DNA of 64,000 nt from Streptomyces composti (GTDB taxonomy: Bacteria; Actinomycetota; Actinomycetes; Streptomycetales; Streptomycetaceae). The stretch spans positions 1-64,000 of the forward strand of contig NZ_JAATEM010000029.1 of assembly GCF_012034205.1 (NCBI RefSeq), given 5' to 3'. The position numbers and the translations under genes are program-made. This document shows, piece by piece, positions 33,586-44,304 of this stretch. A model generated the notes under the pieces. The model was not told the origin of the DNA. It saw only the letters and a program-made list of their open reading frames with translations, and searched no databases. How positions within the stretch are numbered: the first letter of the stretch is position 1; every line of letters starts with the position of its first letter.

Positions 33586-33603
<18 letters not shown>
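33496..33603. repeat. 24-bp degenerate tandem repeat overlapping the kinase 3' end
   Basis: Four full units (33496-33519, 33520-33543, 33556-33579, 33580-33603) and one 12-bp half unit (33544-33555). The consensus begins GCCACGTCGGTGGCCGCGCC and ends GGCT. The last unit contains the stop codon of the kinase read on the minus strand. Confidence 0.8.
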
Positions 33604-35081
<1,478 letters not shown>

Positions 35082-35085
<4 letters not shown>

Positions 35086-35822
35086 CGGGCCGTCTCCGGC
35101 TCTTCCGGAACCTCCAGGCGGTAGCCCGCGCCGCGCACGGTGCGGATCAGCGCGGAACGCAGCTTGCGGCGCAGGGCGCTGATGTACACCTCGACGATGT
35201 TCGGGTCGCCCTCGTAGGCGAAGTCCCAGACGTGCTCCAGGATCTCCGCCTTGGACACCACCTCGCCCGCGCGCAGCACCAGGAACTCCAGAACGGCGAA
35301 CTCCTTCGCGGTGAGCGCGACTTCACCCGCCCCCAGGAACACCCGCCGGGCGGCCGTGTCCACCTTCAGATCGCCGTGCACATGGACCGGGGAGGCCCCG
35401 GCGGTCCGGGCGTGGCGGCGCAGCAGCGCCTTGACCCGGGCGACCAGGACGACGTACGAGAACGGCTTGGTCAGGTAGTCGTCCGCGCCGGTGTCCAGGC
35501 CCTCGGCCTCGTCGTACTCGCCGTCCTTCGCGGTGAGCATCAGAATCGGCACGTCGTGCCCGGCGGCGCGCAGGGCGGCGCAGACGCGGTAGCCGTTCAG
35601 GCCGGGCAGCATGATGTCGAGGATCACCAGGTCGTACGTGCCCTCGGTGGCCTGGTGCAGGCCCTCCCGGCCGTCGTGGACGACGTCCACGAGGTAGCCC
35701 TCGGCGGCGAGGCCCTTGGCGAGCGAGACGGCGAGACGCTTCTCGTCCTCGACGATCAGCAGCCGGTACGGGCGGCGCGGGGCGCCTCCGGCGGGGCGGT
35801 GGCGGGACACGGGCGGGCGCAT
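35082..35822 (-). CDS. OmpR-family response regulator
   Basis: 246 aa. Receiver domain with LLIVEDEKRL, phospho-acceptor in VILDIMLPGLNG, and KPF-SYVVL. Winged-helix DNA-binding domain: LTAKEFAVLEFLVLRAGEVVSKAEILEHVWD, then EVYISALRRKL. ATG 35822. A 7-bp hairpin (35822-35837, TGCCACC/GGTGGCA) covers the start region, and no clear ribosome site is seen. TTCAG direct repeats lie between it and the divergent PepSY gene. Confidence 0.91.
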
Positions 35823-35856
35823 GCCACCAGGGTGGCAAAGAGAACCTGAAGTTCTT

Positions 35857-35882
35857 TTCAGGTGGCTTCAGCTTCCTCTCAG
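35857..35882. promoter_or_regulatory. OmpR-type direct-repeat operator
   Basis: TTCAG at 35857 and 35867 and CTCAG at 35878: pentamers 10-11 bp apart on one DNA face, as OmpR/PhoB-type regulators bind. Located in the 116-nt gap between the divergent regulator and PepSY genes. Confidence 0.55.
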
Positions 35883-35938
35883 GGTCGTTCGGCGACATTG
35901 GCGGTGTCGGACATCGCAGTGACTCGGGAGGAGTCGGC

Positions 35939-36658
35939 ATGAAGCGCAACATTGTGATCGCCGTGGTGACGGCTGCGGCACTGGCGGGCGGCGGCACGGT
36001 CACCGCACTCGCGCTGTCGGGGGACGACGACGCGCAGGCGACGAAGACGCGGAACGCTGCGCAGGCCCAGCGGACAACGGAGGACGACGACGCGGCCCGA
36101 GGCGACCGCGACGACCGCGACGACGACCGGGACGACCGCGACGACGACCGGGACGACCGTGACGACTCCCGGGGGCCCGGGGACGACCAGGGGCCCGGGG
36201 ACGACCGGGACGACTCCCGGACCCCCGCTCCCGGAGAGGTGACCGCGGCCGAGGCCATCGCCGCCGCGCTCGGGCACACCCCGGGCACGGCCGTCTCCGC
36301 GGAGCTGGAGGACCACGGGGACGACGGCGGCACGGCCGTGTGGGAGGTCGACGTCCTGGACAAGGACGACACCTGGTACAGCGTGCGCATCGATCCGGAC
36401 ACCGGGAAGGTGCTGGGGTCGTACCAGGACGACGAGGACGACACGGCCGAGGTTCGTGCCGCTCTGAAGGGCGCGTCGGTCACGGCCGAGGAGGCGGCGA
36501 AGGCCGCGGCGGCCAAGGGCACCGTCACATCGGTGGATCTGGACGACGACAACGACAGGGCCTGGGAGGTCGAGACGAACGGCTCCACCGAGTGGAAGGT
36601 CGCCCTCACCGGCACCACGGTCACTCCGGACCGCGACGACTCCACCGACGACGACTGA
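35939..36658 (+). CDS. PepSY-domain protein with Asp/Arg repeat linker
   Basis: 239 aa with an N-terminal signal or anchor (NIVIAVVTAAALAGGGTVTALALS). Residues about 45-95 form a highly acidic DDRDDR repeat followed by GPGDD repeats. Two PepSY modules follow: VTAAEAIAAALGHTPGTAV...YSVRIDPDTGKVLGS and VTAEEAAKAAAAKGT...WKVALTGTTVT. PepSY domains are often cell-surface inhibitors or sensors and commonly accompany two-component systems. ATG 35939 follows GGGAGGAG. The acidic linker mirrors the Asp-rich sensor of the neighbouring kinase. Exact role unknown. Confidence 0.85.
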   Translation: MKRNIVIAVVTAAALAGGGTVTALALSGDDDAQATKTRNAAQAQRTTEDDDAARGDRDDRDDDRDDRDDDRDDRDDSRGPGDDQGPGDDRDDSRTPAPGEVTAAEAIAAALGHTPGTAVSAELEDHGDDGGTAVWEVDVLDKDDTWYSVRIDPDTGKVLGSYQDDEDDTAEVRAALKGASVTAEEAAKAAAAKGTVTSVDLDDDNDRAWEVETNGSTEWKVALTGTTVTPDRDDSTDDD

Positions 36659-36705
36659 TCCGAGCTGACCCGGGCTGATCTCGCCCCCGCCGCCCCTTCC
36701 CATCC

Positions 36706-36790
36706 CCGACCCCCGGGGGCTCCGCCCCGGACCCCCGCATCGGCCCTCGACGCGCCTCGTCCTCAAACGCCGGACGGGCTGATTCTGCGC
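36706..36790. repeat. Streptomyces-type dispersed intergenic repeat
   Basis: Contains GGGGGCTCCGCCCC hairpins, then CGCCTCGTCCTC-AAACGCCGGACGGGCTGA. From memory this latter string recurs many times between genes in Streptomyces genomes, always non-coding. It starts 48 nt after the PepSY stop. Confidence 0.65.
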
Positions 36791-36980
36791 ACCCTCCCTC
36801 CTCACAGCCGGGGAAGTCACAGCAACGGGCACACAGGCCCGAACACCCCGAACGGGCACGGCCACCCCACCGACTCCCACGGCGACCGGGCAGCGTCCCG
36901 AATGGTTCGGGGGAGCTTCAGTCGAGCACGACAGGCCGCCCGAGTCAGGCGGCCGGCGGCAAAGAAACCGGGGCCCGGGG

Positions 36981-37365
36981 CCGGAGCTCTCAAGAGGCGC
37001 ACTCGCACCCGACCCATCCGGACACCGGGCGGGCAAAGCCCGGGTGCCGGGGGTTCGGGGGCGGAGCCCCCGACACAGACACCCCCAGCCGACCGAGCCG
37101 ACCAGCAAGCACAAACCCGAACACCCCAGGCCGGCACTCTCAACCGACCGCACCGGACGGCGGGCAGGCAAGACACGAGGCCCGGAGACCGAGCCCTCGA
37201 GACAGGCACTCCAGCCGACCCAGCCACCCACCCACCAAGCAGGCGAGCCGGACACCCCAAGCCGGCACTACCAGCCAACGCCCAACGGGCGGCGGGCAGA
37301 CAAGGCCAGGGTTCGGGGGCGGAGCCCCCGGGGCGGGTGGTTGCAGCCGACCGAGTCGGGTGGGG
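36981..37365. repeat. Decayed long tandem array, three recognisable units
   Basis: Units start at 36981, 37131 and 37262 with CCGG-(C/A)-(A/G)-CT, and lengths are about 150, 131 and 104 nt. Each holds the series CCGACC, CGGGCGG/CGGCGGGC, GGTTCGGGGGCGGAGCCCCC (degenerate in unit 2), then CAGCCGACC; units 1 and 2 end in ACACCCCA-(A/G)-G. A weaker relative lies at about 36917-36980. The 747-nt gap 36659-37405 holds no gene. Confidence 0.7.
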
Positions 37366-37405
37366 GGGTGGACAAAGGGCGGCGGAATCCGCGAAGCGGG
37401 GCGCG

Positions 37406-38362
37406 TCAGTTTTCGGTCAGGCTCTGGATGAGCTCGTCCGCCGCGCGGTACGGGTCCAGCTCGCCGGAGACGATGCGCTCGGCCAGTGCACCGAGCCGCC
37501 GGTCGCCGTGCAGGTCTCCGATGCGCTCCCGCAGGGCGGTCACGGCGATCGTCTCGACCTCGCGCGCGGCCCGCGCTCTGCGCCGCTCCGCCAGAACGCC
37601 CCGCTCCTCCATCCACGCCCGGTGCTTGTCGAGCGCCTCGACGACCTCCTCGACGCCCTCCCCCTTCGACGCCACCGTCTTGACGATCGGCGGACGCCAG
37701 TCACCGGGCTTGCGGGCCTCGCCGAGGCCCAGCATGTGGTTCAGCTCCCGCGCCGTCGCATCCGCCCCGTCCCGGTCGGCCTTGTTGACGACGTAGACGT
37801 CACCGATCTCCAGGATCCCGGCCTTGGCCGCCTGGATCCCGTCGCCCATGCCCGGCGCCAGCAGCACCACCGACGTGTCGGCCTGGGAGGCGATCTCCAC
37901 CTCCGACTGCCCGACGCCGACCGTCTCGACGAGGATCACGTCGCAGCCGGCCGCGTCCAGCACCCGGATCGCCTGGGGTGCCGCCCAGGCGAGGCCGCCC
38001 AGGTGGCCCCTGGTGGCCATGGAGCGGATGTAGACGCCGGGGTCGGAGGCGTGCTCCGACATCCGGACCCGGTCCCCGAGCAGCGCCCCGCCGGAGAACG
38101 GCGAGGAGGGGTCGACGGCCAGGACGCCGACCCGCTTCCCCTGTTTGCGATAGGCGGTGACCAGCGCCGAGGTGGACGTCGACTTGCCCACCCCGGGAGA
38201 GCCGGTCAGGCCGACCACGTACGCGTTGCCGGTCAGCGGCGCCAGCGCCGCCATGACCTCCCTGAGCTGGGGGGACGCCCCCTCCACCAGGGAGATCAGC
38301 CGGGCCACGGCCCGGGGCCTGCCCTCCCTGGCCTGGGCCACCAGAGTGGAGACGTCCTGCAT
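37406..38362 (-). CDS. meaB: MeaB-type GTPase chaperone of B12 mutases
   Basis: Protects acyl-CoA mutases and gates loading of adenosylcobalamin using GTP. About 318 aa from ATG 38362 (MQDVSTLVAQAREGRP) with GGAG just upstream; GTG 38365 and an upstream open frame are alternatives. Walker A GSPGVGKST at 54-62, then AVDPSSPFSGGALLGDRVRM, VETVGVGQSEVEI, and the base-recognition NKAD. 46 nt downstream of the thiolase gene on the same strand, so probably one transcript. Likely partners are methylmalonyl-CoA mutase and IcmA/IcmB. Confidence 0.92.
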   Translation of the reverse strand: MQDVSTLVAQAREGRPRAVARLISLVEGASPQLREVMAALAPLTGNAYVVGLTGSPGVGKSTSTSALVTAYRKQGKRVGVLAVDPSSPFSGGALLGDRVRMSEHASDPGVYIRSMATRGHLGGLAWAAPQAIRVLDAAGCDVILVETVGVGQSEVEIASQADTSVVLLAPGMGDGIQAAKAGILEIGDVYVVNKADRDGADATARELNHMLGLGEARKPGDWRPPIVKTVASKGEGVEEVVEALDKHRAWMEERGVLAERRRARAAREVETIAVTALRERIGDLHGDRRLGALAERIVSGELDPYRAADELIQSLTEN

Positions 38363-38408
38363 CACAGCTCCGTTCACGAGAGTCAACCGGCAAACAACGA
38401 GGCAAGGC

Positions 38409-39635
38409 TCAGGCCTTCGGCACCCGCACGATCAGCGCGTCACCCTGACCGCCGCCACCGCACAGCGCCGCCGCACCGACACCGCCGCCGCGCCGCTTCA
38501 GCTCCAGCGCCAGGTGGAGCACCAGCCGGGCACCGGACATGCCGATGGGGTGGCCGAGGGCAATCGCACCACCGTTGACGTTCACCTTTTCGGTGGACAC
38601 GCCGAGGTCCTTCATCGACTGCACGGCGACCGCGGCGAACGCCTCGTTGATCTCGATGAGGTCGAGGTCGGAGACCTCCAGGCCCTCCTTCTTCAGCGCG
38701 TGCCGGATCGCGTTGGACGGCTGCGACTGGAGCGAGTTGTCCGGTCCCGCCACGTTGCCGTGGGCGCCGATCTCGGCGATCCACTCCAGGCCCAGCTCCT
38801 GCGCCTTGGCCTTGCTCATCACGACCACGGCCGCCGCACCGTCCGAGATCTGTGAGCTGGAGCCCGCGGTGATGGTGCCGTCCTTAGCGAAGGCGGGGCG
38901 CAGCTTGCCGAGGGACTCGACGGTGGTGTCGCCGCGGATGCCCTCGTCCTTGCTGAAGAGCACCGGGTCGCCCTTGCGCTGCGGGATCTCCACCGGGGTG
39001 ATCTCGGCCTCGAAGACGCCGTTCTTCTGGGCGGCGGCGGCCCGCTGGTGGGACAGCGCGGCGATCTCGTCCTGCTCGGCGCGGCCGATGCCGAGGCGGG
39101 TGTTGTGCTTCTCGGTGGACTCGCCCATGGCGATGCCCTCGAAGGAGTCGGTCAGACCGTCGTACGCCATGGCGTCGAGCATCTGGACCGCGCCGTACTT
39201 GAAGCCCTCGCGGGACTTGGGCAGCAGGTGCGGGGCGTTGGTCATGGACTCCTGGCCGCCGGCCACGATCACGTCGAACTCGCCCGCCCGGATCAGCTGG
39301 TCGGCGAGGGCGATGGCGTCGAGGCCGGAGAGGCAGACCTTGTTGACGGTGAGCGCCGGCACGTTCATCGGGATGCCGGCCTTGACGGCGGCCTGACGGG
39401 CCGGGATCTGCCCCGCCCCGGCCTGGAGCACCTGCCCCATGATCACGTACTGGACCTGGTCGCCGCCGATCCCCGCACGGTCGAGGGCGGCCTTGATCGC
39501 GAAGCCGCCGAGGTCGGCTCCGGAGAAGGACTTCAGCGAACCGAGCAGCCGCCCCATCGGGGTGCGGGCGCCGGCGACGATGACGGACGTCGTGCCGTTC
39601 GCTGCGGAAGTCGTTGCGGAAGATGCAGAAGACAT
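38409..39635 (-). CDS. Acetyl-CoA C-acetyltransferase (thiolase)
   Basis: 408 aa from ATG 39635 (MSSASSATTSAANGTTSVIV); AGGGGATCG lies upstream. Catalytic Cys101 in NKVCLSGLDAI, His in GGAIALGHPIGMSGAR, and the second Cys in ALCGGGGQGDA. Condenses two acetyl-CoA or cleaves acetoacetyl-CoA; biosynthetic versus degradative direction cannot be told. Divergent from methylmalonyl-CoA epimerase across 149 nt and upstream of meaB. Confidence 0.93.
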   Translation of the reverse strand: MSSASSATTSAANGTTSVIVAGARTPMGRLLGSLKSFSGADLGGFAIKAALDRAGIGGDQVQYVIMGQVLQAGAGQIPARQAAVKAGIPMNVPALTVNKVCLSGLDAIALADQLIRAGEFDVIVAGGQESMTNAPHLLPKSREGFKYGAVQMLDAMAYDGLTDSFEGIAMGESTEKHNTRLGIGRAEQDEIAALSHQRAAAAQKNGVFEAEITPVEIPQRKGDPVLFSKDEGIRGDTTVESLGKLRPAFAKDGTITAGSSSQISDGAAAVVVMSKAKAQELGLEWIAEIGAHGNVAGPDNSLQSQPSNAIRHALKKEGLEVSDLDLIEINEAFAAVAVQSMKDLGVSTEKVNVNGGAIALGHPIGMSGARLVLHLALELKRRGGGVGAAALCGGGGQGDALIVRVPKA

Positions 39636-39784
39636 GAGCTGCGATCCCCTTACCGGCCTGCACAGCCGAGGAGTGAACGAGGGTTTACTTCGAATGTACT
39701 GACGCTGTACGGACCGCGTCATCGGCCCTTCGGTGTGATCGCGCGCACGTTGCGTAACCAGGCCGGGGGCGCTCCACTGAATCC

Positions 39785-40225
39785 ATGCTGACGCGAATCG
39801 ACCACATCGGGATCGCCTGTTTCGACCTGGACAAGACCGTCGAGTTCTACCGGTCGACCTACGGCTTCGAGGTCTTCCACACCGAGGTCAACGAGGAGCA
39901 GGGCGTGCGCGAGGCCATGCTCAAGATCAACGAGACCTCGGACGGCGGCGCCTCCTACCTGCAGCTGCTCGAGCCGACCCGGGAGGACTCCACCGTCGCC
40001 AAGTGGCTCGCCAAGAACGGCGAGGGGGTGCACCACATCGCCTTCGGTACGGCGGATGTGGACGGGGACGCGGCCGCCATCAAGGACAAGGGCGTACGCG
40101 TTCTGTACGAAGAGCCCCGGCGCGGCTCCATGGGGTCACGCATCACCTTCCTGCACCCCAAGGACTGCCACGGCGTACTGACCGAACTGGTCACTTCGGC
40201 GCCCGTTGAACCGTCCGAGCACTGA
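39785..40225 (+). CDS. mce: Methylmalonyl-CoA epimerase
   Basis: 146 aa vicinal-oxygen-chelate fold with two beta-alpha-beta modules. Metal ligands: His in RIDHIGIACFDLD, Gln in SYLQLLEP, His in EGVHHIAFGTADVD, and the general-base Glu in GVLTELV. Interconverts (2R)- and (2S)-methylmalonyl-CoA, the step before methylmalonyl-CoA mutase. ATG 39785; no ribosome site is evident, and the leader may be very short. Neighbours thiolase and meaB support propionate/acyl-CoA metabolism. Confidence 0.93.
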   Translation: MLTRIDHIGIACFDLDKTVEFYRSTYGFEVFHTEVNEEQGVREAMLKINETSDGGASYLQLLEPTREDSTVAKWLAKNGEGVHHIAFGTADVDGDAAAIKDKGVRVLYEEPRRGSMGSRITFLHPKDCHGVLTELVTSAPVEPSEH

Positions 40226-40284
40226 CCCACGTACATATGGGCCGGTAGGGTTGGGTGCGGTCGCCGCTCGATCCAGGGTGACCA

Positions 40285-40311
40285 GGTCCTGCCGTCACGG
40301 GTGGCAGGACC
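40285..40311. terminator. Hairpin after mce
   Basis: GGTCCTGCC (40285-40293) pairs with GGCAGGACC (40303-40311) around a 9-nt loop, 60 nt after the mce stop and 145 nt before scy. Confidence 0.55.
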
Positions 40312-40455
40312 ACCGGGGTCCGGTTTCGGGGGGCGAGCGCCGGGGCAGCAGCCCATGCTCAGCCGTTGATCTGACACCATTCCCCGGGGGCCCCGTTCGG
40401 CGGATGGACGGGAGCCCGGCCAGACTTGCGACCAGGGGACGGATGGGACCGCGCA

Positions 40456-43400
40456 GTGCGGGGCTACGAGAGCCAGGAGCGAGAGCCGGCGGCTGACGTC
40501 GACCACCTCTCTCGGTTCGAAGCCGAGATGAAGCGGCTGAAGACCGAGCGGGAGAAGGCGATCCAGCACGCCGAGGACCTCGGCTACCAGGTCGAGGTGC
40601 TGCGCGCCAAGCTGCACGAGGCGCGCCGCACCATCATGTCCCGGCCCGCCTACGACGGCGGCGACATCGGTTACCAGGCCGAGCAGTTGCTGCGGAACGC
40701 ACAGCTGCAGGCCGATCAGCTGCGGGCGGAGGCCGAGCGGGAGCTGAGCCAGGCCCGCGCCCAGACGCAGCGCATCCTCCAGGAGCACGCGGAGCAGGCG
40801 GCGCGGCTCCAGGCCGAGCTGCACCAGGAGGCCGTGACCCGGCGCCAGCAGCTCGACCAGGAGCTGGCGGAGCGCCGGCAGACGGTGGAGAACCACGTCA
40901 ACGAGAACGTGGCTTGGGCCGAGCAGCTGCGGGCCCGCACCGAGCAGCAGGCCCGCCGGCTGCTGGAGGAGTCCCGCGCGGAGGCCGAGCAGGCGATGGC
41001 CGCCGCGCGTGCGGAGGCCGAGCGGCTGACCGCCGAGGCCCGTCAGCGGCTGCAGAGCGAGGCCGAGGCGGCCCGCGCCGAGGCGGAGCAGATCCTGCGG
41101 CGGGCCCGGGCGGACGCCGAGCGGCTGCTGAACGCCGCCTCCACGCAGGCGCAGGAGGCCACCGACCACGCCGAGCAGCTGCGCACCTCCACGGTCACCG
41201 AGTCGGAGGCCGCGCGCCGCCAGGCGATGGAGATGAGCAAGGCCGCCGAGCAGCGGATGGCCGAGGCGGAGGCGGCGCTGCGCGAGGCGCGGGCCGAGGC
41301 GGAGAAGGTGCTCGCCGAGGCGAAGGAGACCGCCGCCAAGGCGATCGCCTCCGCGGAGGCCGCCAACGAGACCCGTACGCGCACCGCCAAGGAGCAGGTG
41401 GCGCGGCTGGTCGAGGAGGCCACGAAGGAGGCCGAGCAGACCAAGGCCGAGGCCGAGCAGGTCATCGCCGACGCCCGCGCGGAGGCCGAGAAGATCGTCG
41501 CCGAGGCCTCGGAGAAGGCCAGGACGCTCACCGCCGAGGAGACCGCGACCCAGCTGTCGCAGGCCGCACGGACCGCCGAGGACGTGCTCAACAAGGCGTC
41601 CGAGGAGGCCAAGCAGACCACCAGGGCGGCCGCCGAGGAGGCCGAGCGGATCCGCCGTGAGGCGGAGGCCGAGGCGGACCGGCTGCGCGCGGAGGCGCAC
41701 GACATCGCCGAGCAGCTCAAGGGCGCGGCGAAGGACGACACCAAGGAGTACCGCGCCAAGACGGTCGAGCTGCAGGAGGAGGCGCGGCGGCTGCGCGGCG
41801 AGGCCGAGCAGCTGCGCGCCGACGCGGTGGCCGAGGGCGAGAAGATCCGCGCGGAGGCCCGCAAGGAGGCCGTGGCGCAGATCGAGGAGGCGGCGAAGTC
41901 CGCCGAGGAGCTGCTGGCCAAGGCGAAGGCGGACGCGGACGAGCTGCGTACCACCGCGCAGACCGACAGCGAGAAGGTCCGCACCGAGGCGATCGAGCGG
42001 GCCACCACGCTGCGCCGGCAGGCCGAGGAGACGCTGCAGCGCACCCGCAAGGAGGCCGAGCGGCACCGCGAGGAGGCGGCGGAGAAGGCCGAGGCGGTCC
42101 TGGCGGACGCCGAGCGGGCGGCGCGGGAGCTGCGCGAGGAGGCGGAGCGTGCCGCCGAGGCGCGGCGTGCGGAGGCCGCCGAGGAGCTGACGCGGCTGCA
42201 GCAGGAGGCCGAGGAGCGGCTGGCCGCGGCCGAGCAGGCGCTGAGCGAGGCCCGCGAGGAGGCGGCCCGGATCCGCCAGGAGGCCGCCGAGGAGACCGAG
42301 CGGCTGCGCACCGAGGCCGCGGAGCGGATCCGCACCCTGCAGCAGCAGGCGGAGGCGGAGGCCGAGCGGCTGCGCACCGAGGCGGCGGCGGACGCCTCCG
42401 CGTCCCGCGCGGAGGGCGAGGCCGTGGCGGTGCGGCTGCGCAGCGAGGCCGCGACGGAGGCGGAGCGGCTGAAGGCGGAGGCGCAGGAGAGCGCGGACCG
42501 GGTGCGCGCCGAGGCGCAGGCGGCCGCCGAGCGGCTGGGCACCGAGGCGTCGGAGACGCTGGCCGCCGCGCAGGAGGAGGCCGCCCGGCGCCGGCGCGAG
42601 GCGGAGGAGCTGCTGGGCGCGGCCCGGCAGGAGGCGGACCAGGAGCGCGAGCAGGCGCGGGAGCAGAGCGAGGAGCTGCTGGCCGCGGCGCGCAAGCGGG
42701 TCGACGAGGCGCAGGCCGAGGCCGTGCGGCTGGTGGAGGAGGCCGACCGGCGGGCCACCGAGATGGTGTCGGCGGCCGAGCAGCACGCGGCGCAGGTGCG
42801 CGAGTCGGTGGCCGGGCTGCACGAGCAGGCCCAGGAGGAGATCACCGGGCTGCGCAGCGCCGCCGAGCACGCGGCGGAGCGCACCCGGCGGGAGGCCGAG
42901 GAGGAGGCGGACCGGGTCCGCGCCGACGCCTACGCGGAGCGGGAGCGGGCGAGCGAGGACGCGAGCCGGCTGCGCGCCGAGGCCCGGGAGGAGACCGAGG
43001 CCGCCAAGACGATGGCCGAGCGCACGGTGTCGGAGGCGATCACCGAGGCCGACCGGATCCGCGCGGAGGCGAGCGAGTACGCCCAGCGGGTGCGCACGGA
43101 GGCGTCGGAGGCGGTCGCCGGGGCCGAGGAGAGCGCGGCGCGCACCCGTGCGGAGGCCCGCGAGGACGCCAACCGGATCCGTTCCGAGGCGGCGGAGCAG
43201 GCGGACGCGCTGGTCAGCGAGGCGCGCAAGGAGGCGGAGCGGCTCACCGCGGAGACGGTCACGGAGGCGGACCGGCTGCGGGCCGATTCGGTGGCCAAGG
43301 CCGAGAAGCTGATCTCGGACGCCACCAGCGACGCGGAGCGGCTGCGGTCCGAGGCGGCGGAGGCGGTCGGTTCGGCGCAGCAGCACGCGGAGCGGGTGCG

Positions 43401-44304
43401 CGAGGAGGCCGACCGGGTGAAGGCCGAGGCCGAGGCGGAGGCGGAGCGTCTGGTGGCGTCCGCCCGCGAGGAGGCCGAGCGCACCCTGGACGAGGCGCGC
43501 AAGGACGCCAACAAGCGGCGCAGCGAGGCGGCCGAGCAGGTCGACAAGCTCATCACGGAGACCACGGCCGAGGCGGACAAGCTGCTCGCGGAGGCGCAGC
43601 AGCAGGCGCTGAAGACCAAGGCGGACGCGGAGTCGCAGGCGGACACCATGGTGGGCGCGGCCCGCAGCGAGGCCGAGCGGATCGTCTCCGAGGCGAAGGT
43701 GGAAGGCAACTCGCTGGTCGAGAAGGCCCGTACGGACGCGGACGAGCTGCTGGTCGGCGCGCGCCGGGACGCCACGCAGATCCGGGAGCGCGCCGAGGAG
43801 CTGCGGGACCGCATCACCGGCGAGATCGAGGAGCTGCACGAGCGGGCCCGCCGGGAGGCGGCCGAGACGATGAAGTCGACCGGTGACCGCTGCGATGCGC
43901 TGATCAAGGCGGCCGAGGAGCAGCTGGCCAAGGCCGAGGCGAAGGCGAAGGAGATCGTCTCGGAGGCCAACTCGGAGGCCGGCAAGGTGCGTATCGCCGC
44001 CGTGAAGAAGGCCGAGGGCCTGCTGAAGGAGGCCGAGCAGAAGAAGGCGGCGCTCGTCAAGGAGGCCGAGGAGCTGAAGGCCGAGGCGGTCCGCGAGGCG
44101 CGGCGCACGGTCGAGGAGGGCAAGCGCGAGCTGGAGGTGCTGGTGCGGCGCCGTGAGGACATCAATGCCGAGATCTCGCGGGTGCAGGACGTCCTTGAGG
44201 CCCTGGAGTCCTTCGAGGCTCCGTCCGGTTCCAAGGAGAACGGCGTCAAGGCGGGAGCGTCGGTGGGGGCGCCCCGCTCGGGAGGCAAGTCCTCCGAGAG
44301 CTAG
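40456..44304 (+). CDS. scy: Scy, long coiled-coil polarity protein
   Basis: About 1282 aa from GTG 40456 (VRGYESQEREPAADVDHLSRF). After the short conserved N-terminal coiled coil (FEAEMKRLKTEREKAIQHAEDLGYQ, taken in parts) nearly the whole protein is Ala/Glu/Arg-rich coiled coil with degenerate EA-E-RLR-EA repeats, matching Scy, the scaffold that assembles the DivIVA-containing tip-organising centre in Streptomyces hyphae. The C-terminus (REDINAEISRVQDVLEALESFE) is conserved in the family. Followed by filP after 517 nt, the known scy-filP pair. The extremely biased codons create a 1294-codon false frame on the opposite strand. The ribosome site is weak (GGGAC). Confidence 0.93.
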   Translation: MRGYESQEREPAADVDHLSRFEAEMKRLKTEREKAIQHAEDLGYQVEVLRAKLHEARRTIMSRPAYDGGDIGYQAEQLLRNAQLQADQLRAEAERELSQARAQTQRILQEHAEQAARLQAELHQEAVTRRQQLDQELAERRQTVENHVNENVAWAEQLRARTEQQARRLLEESRAEAEQAMAAARAEAERLTAEARQRLQSEAEAARAEAEQILRRARADAERLLNAASTQAQEATDHAEQLRTSTVTESEAARRQAMEMSKAAEQRMAEAEAALREARAEAEKVLAEAKETAAKAIASAEAANETRTRTAKEQVARLVEEATKEAEQTKAEAEQVIADARAEAEKIVAEASEKARTLTAEETATQLSQAARTAEDVLNKASEEAKQTTRAAAEEAERIRREAEAEADRLRAEAHDIAEQLKGAAKDDTKEYRAKTVELQEEARRLRGEAEQLRADAVAEGEKIRAEARKEAVAQIEEAAKSAEELLAKAKADADELRTTAQTDSEKVRTEAIERATTLRRQAEETLQRTRKEAERHREEAAEKAEAVLADAERAARELREEAERAAEARRAEAAEELTRLQQEAEERLAAAEQALSEAREEAARIRQEAAEETERLRTEAAERIRTLQQQAEAEAERLRTEAAADASASRAEGEAVAVRLRSEAATEAERLKAEAQESADRVRAEAQAAAERLGTEASETLAAAQEEAARRRREAEELLGAARQEADQEREQAREQSEELLAAARKRVDEAQAEAVRLVEEADRRATEMVSAAEQHAAQVRESVAGLHEQAQEEITGLRSAAEHAAERTRREAEEEADRVRADAYAERERASEDASRLRAEAREETEAAKTMAERTVSEAITEADRIRAEASEYAQRVRTEASEAVAGAEESAARTRAEAREDANRIRSEAAEQADALVSEARKEAERLTAETVTEADRLRADSVAKAEKLISDATSDAERLRSEAAEAVGSAQQHAERVREEADRVKAEAEAEAERLVASAREEAERTLDEARKDANKRRSEAAEQVDKLITETTAEADKLLAEAQQQALKTKADAESQADTMVGAARSEAERIVSEAKVEGNSLVEKARTDADELLVGARRDATQIRERAEELRDRITGEIEELHERARREAAETMKSTGDRCDALIKAAEEQLAKAEAKAKEIVSEANSEAGKVRIAAVKKAEGLLKEAEQKKAALVKEAEELKAEAVREARRTVEEGKRELEVLVRRREDINAEISRVQDVLEALESFEAPSGSKENGVKAGASVGAPRSGGKSSES

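Noticed and set aside
36659..37405. Protein-coding frames in the PepSY-meaB gap
   Set aside because: Open frames there have no start context, vary between repeat units and are Pro/Arg/Thr-rich; the repeats explain them.
39955..43839. 1294-codon open frame antisense to scy
   Set aside because: Leu/Arg-rich composition with no domain; it is the mirror of the GC-rich Ala/Glu codons of Scy. The coiled-coil frame has the conserved Scy ends.
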